In this document: positions 5,152 through 5,496 of the stretch, piece by piece
How the letters are laid out: every line of letters begins with the position of its first letter
Numbering within the stretch: position 1 is the stretch's first letter
Origin: Aquimarina sp.
GTDB taxonomy: Bacteria; Bacteroidota; Bacteroidia; Flavobacteriales; Flavobacteriaceae
NCBI GenBank assembly: GCA_011524575.1
Contig: WTKB01000079.1
Coordinates: 1 to 5,496, forward strand
DNA: 5,496 nt
Direction of reading: 5' to 3'
Translations under genes and position numbers: made by a program
The notes under the pieces: model-generated
What the model was told of the DNA's origin: nothing
Databases searched by the model: none
Seen by the model: only the letters and a program-made list of their open reading frames with translations

Positions 5152-5496
5152 TTAAAGTGTTGTTGAAAGTCCTAAATAAGTACTTTCATGGTTTAATTTA
5201 AAATTATCTATAGAAGAAGTATAATGAAGCGTTACATTCCATTCTACTTCTAAGGGTATAAAGTAATCACAAAAAACTTGAATGAGTTTTGTTGCTACTC
5301 CATTTTTTTCAAATTTCTTCTTTTGATCGATAGTTGAGAGTTCAATATTGATATCAAAAAAAGGGTATTTTAGTACTGATTTTTCACAATTTAAAGTTGT
5401 ATTTACTCCTAAAATATAATTTGTTTCTATGTCCGAATTAGAAATTATTTTTTGACTGGAATTATTTTTTTCTTCGTTTTCTAAAGGTTCTTTAAT
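5152..5496 (-). CDS. tssG: TssG-like T6SS baseplate protein, C-terminal part (cut by window edge)
   Basis: Only the last 114 residues and the stop are in the window; the start lies beyond the right edge. TssG is a wedge subunit of the cytoplasmic T6SS baseplate, working with TssE, TssF and TssK. The visible part contains NYILGVNTTLNC near its beginning, matching the LGxxAxLG-type segment of TssG, and ends with PLEVEWNVTLHY followed by TYLGLSTTL. This fits the family's usual ending, LDWDVxLxL followed by RLGWTTWL. The rest is divergent from proteobacterial TssG, as expected for a Bacteroidota homologue. The reading frame stays open through the whole visible part. tssN follows after 9 bases, which supports both calls. 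Family assignment is by recalled motifs, not by a search. Confidence 0.72.
   Translation of the reverse strand: MKEPLENEEKNNSSQKIISNSDIETNYILGVNTTLNCEKSVLKYPFFDINIELSTIDQKKKFEKNGVATKLIQVFCDYFIPLEVEWNVTLHYTSSIDNFKLNHESTYLGLSTTL

Overview
The window looks like a low-GC chromosome of the Flavobacteriales (Bacteroidota); I cannot fix the genus. The clues are a RibB protein whose GTP cyclohydrolase II half has decayed, the near absence of Shine-Dalgarno sequences, a TAnnTTTG-type promoter box, a short lipoprotein with a Bacteroidota-like acidic stretch after its cysteine, and two genes of a Bacteroidota-type (subtype iii) type VI secretion system (T6SS).

Layout. About 1-2680 is a housekeeping part on the plus strand: ribB (riboflavin synthesis, 71-1228), an 87-bp hairpin repeat, an M18 aminopeptidase (1351-2622) and a strong intrinsic terminator (2652-2680). 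About 2681-4278 is an accessory, repeat-rich stretch: a small unrecognised lipoprotein gene (2845-3429, plus), a DUF1905 gene (3754-4047, minus) and several palindromic elements. From 4279 to the right edge, on the minus strand, lies the downstream end of a T6SS operon: the C-terminal part of tssG (5152-5496, cut by the window edge), then tssN (4279-5142).

The noncoding DNA is the most unusual part. A hairpin repeat of about 87 bp occurs three times: intact after ribB (copy A), split by a 168-bp insertion between the lipoprotein gene and the DUF1905 gene (copy B), and split by a different small repeat upstream of the DUF1905 gene (copy C). The 168-bp insertion has perfect 13-bp terminal inverted repeats and a perfect 12-bp direct repeat on each side, so it looks like a non-autonomous transposable element (MITE). 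Both split copies are broken near the hairpin tip. The small repeat that splits copy C has a second copy abutting it, and that copy's outer end contains the tssN stop codon.

The only functional set among the genes is the T6SS pair: TssG is a baseplate subunit and TssN a subtype-iii-specific inner-membrane protein. RibB and the aminopeptidase are unrelated housekeeping enzymes. No link of the lipoprotein or DUF1905 protein to the T6SS can be shown from this sequence. I see no tRNA, rRNA, CRISPR array or transposase gene.
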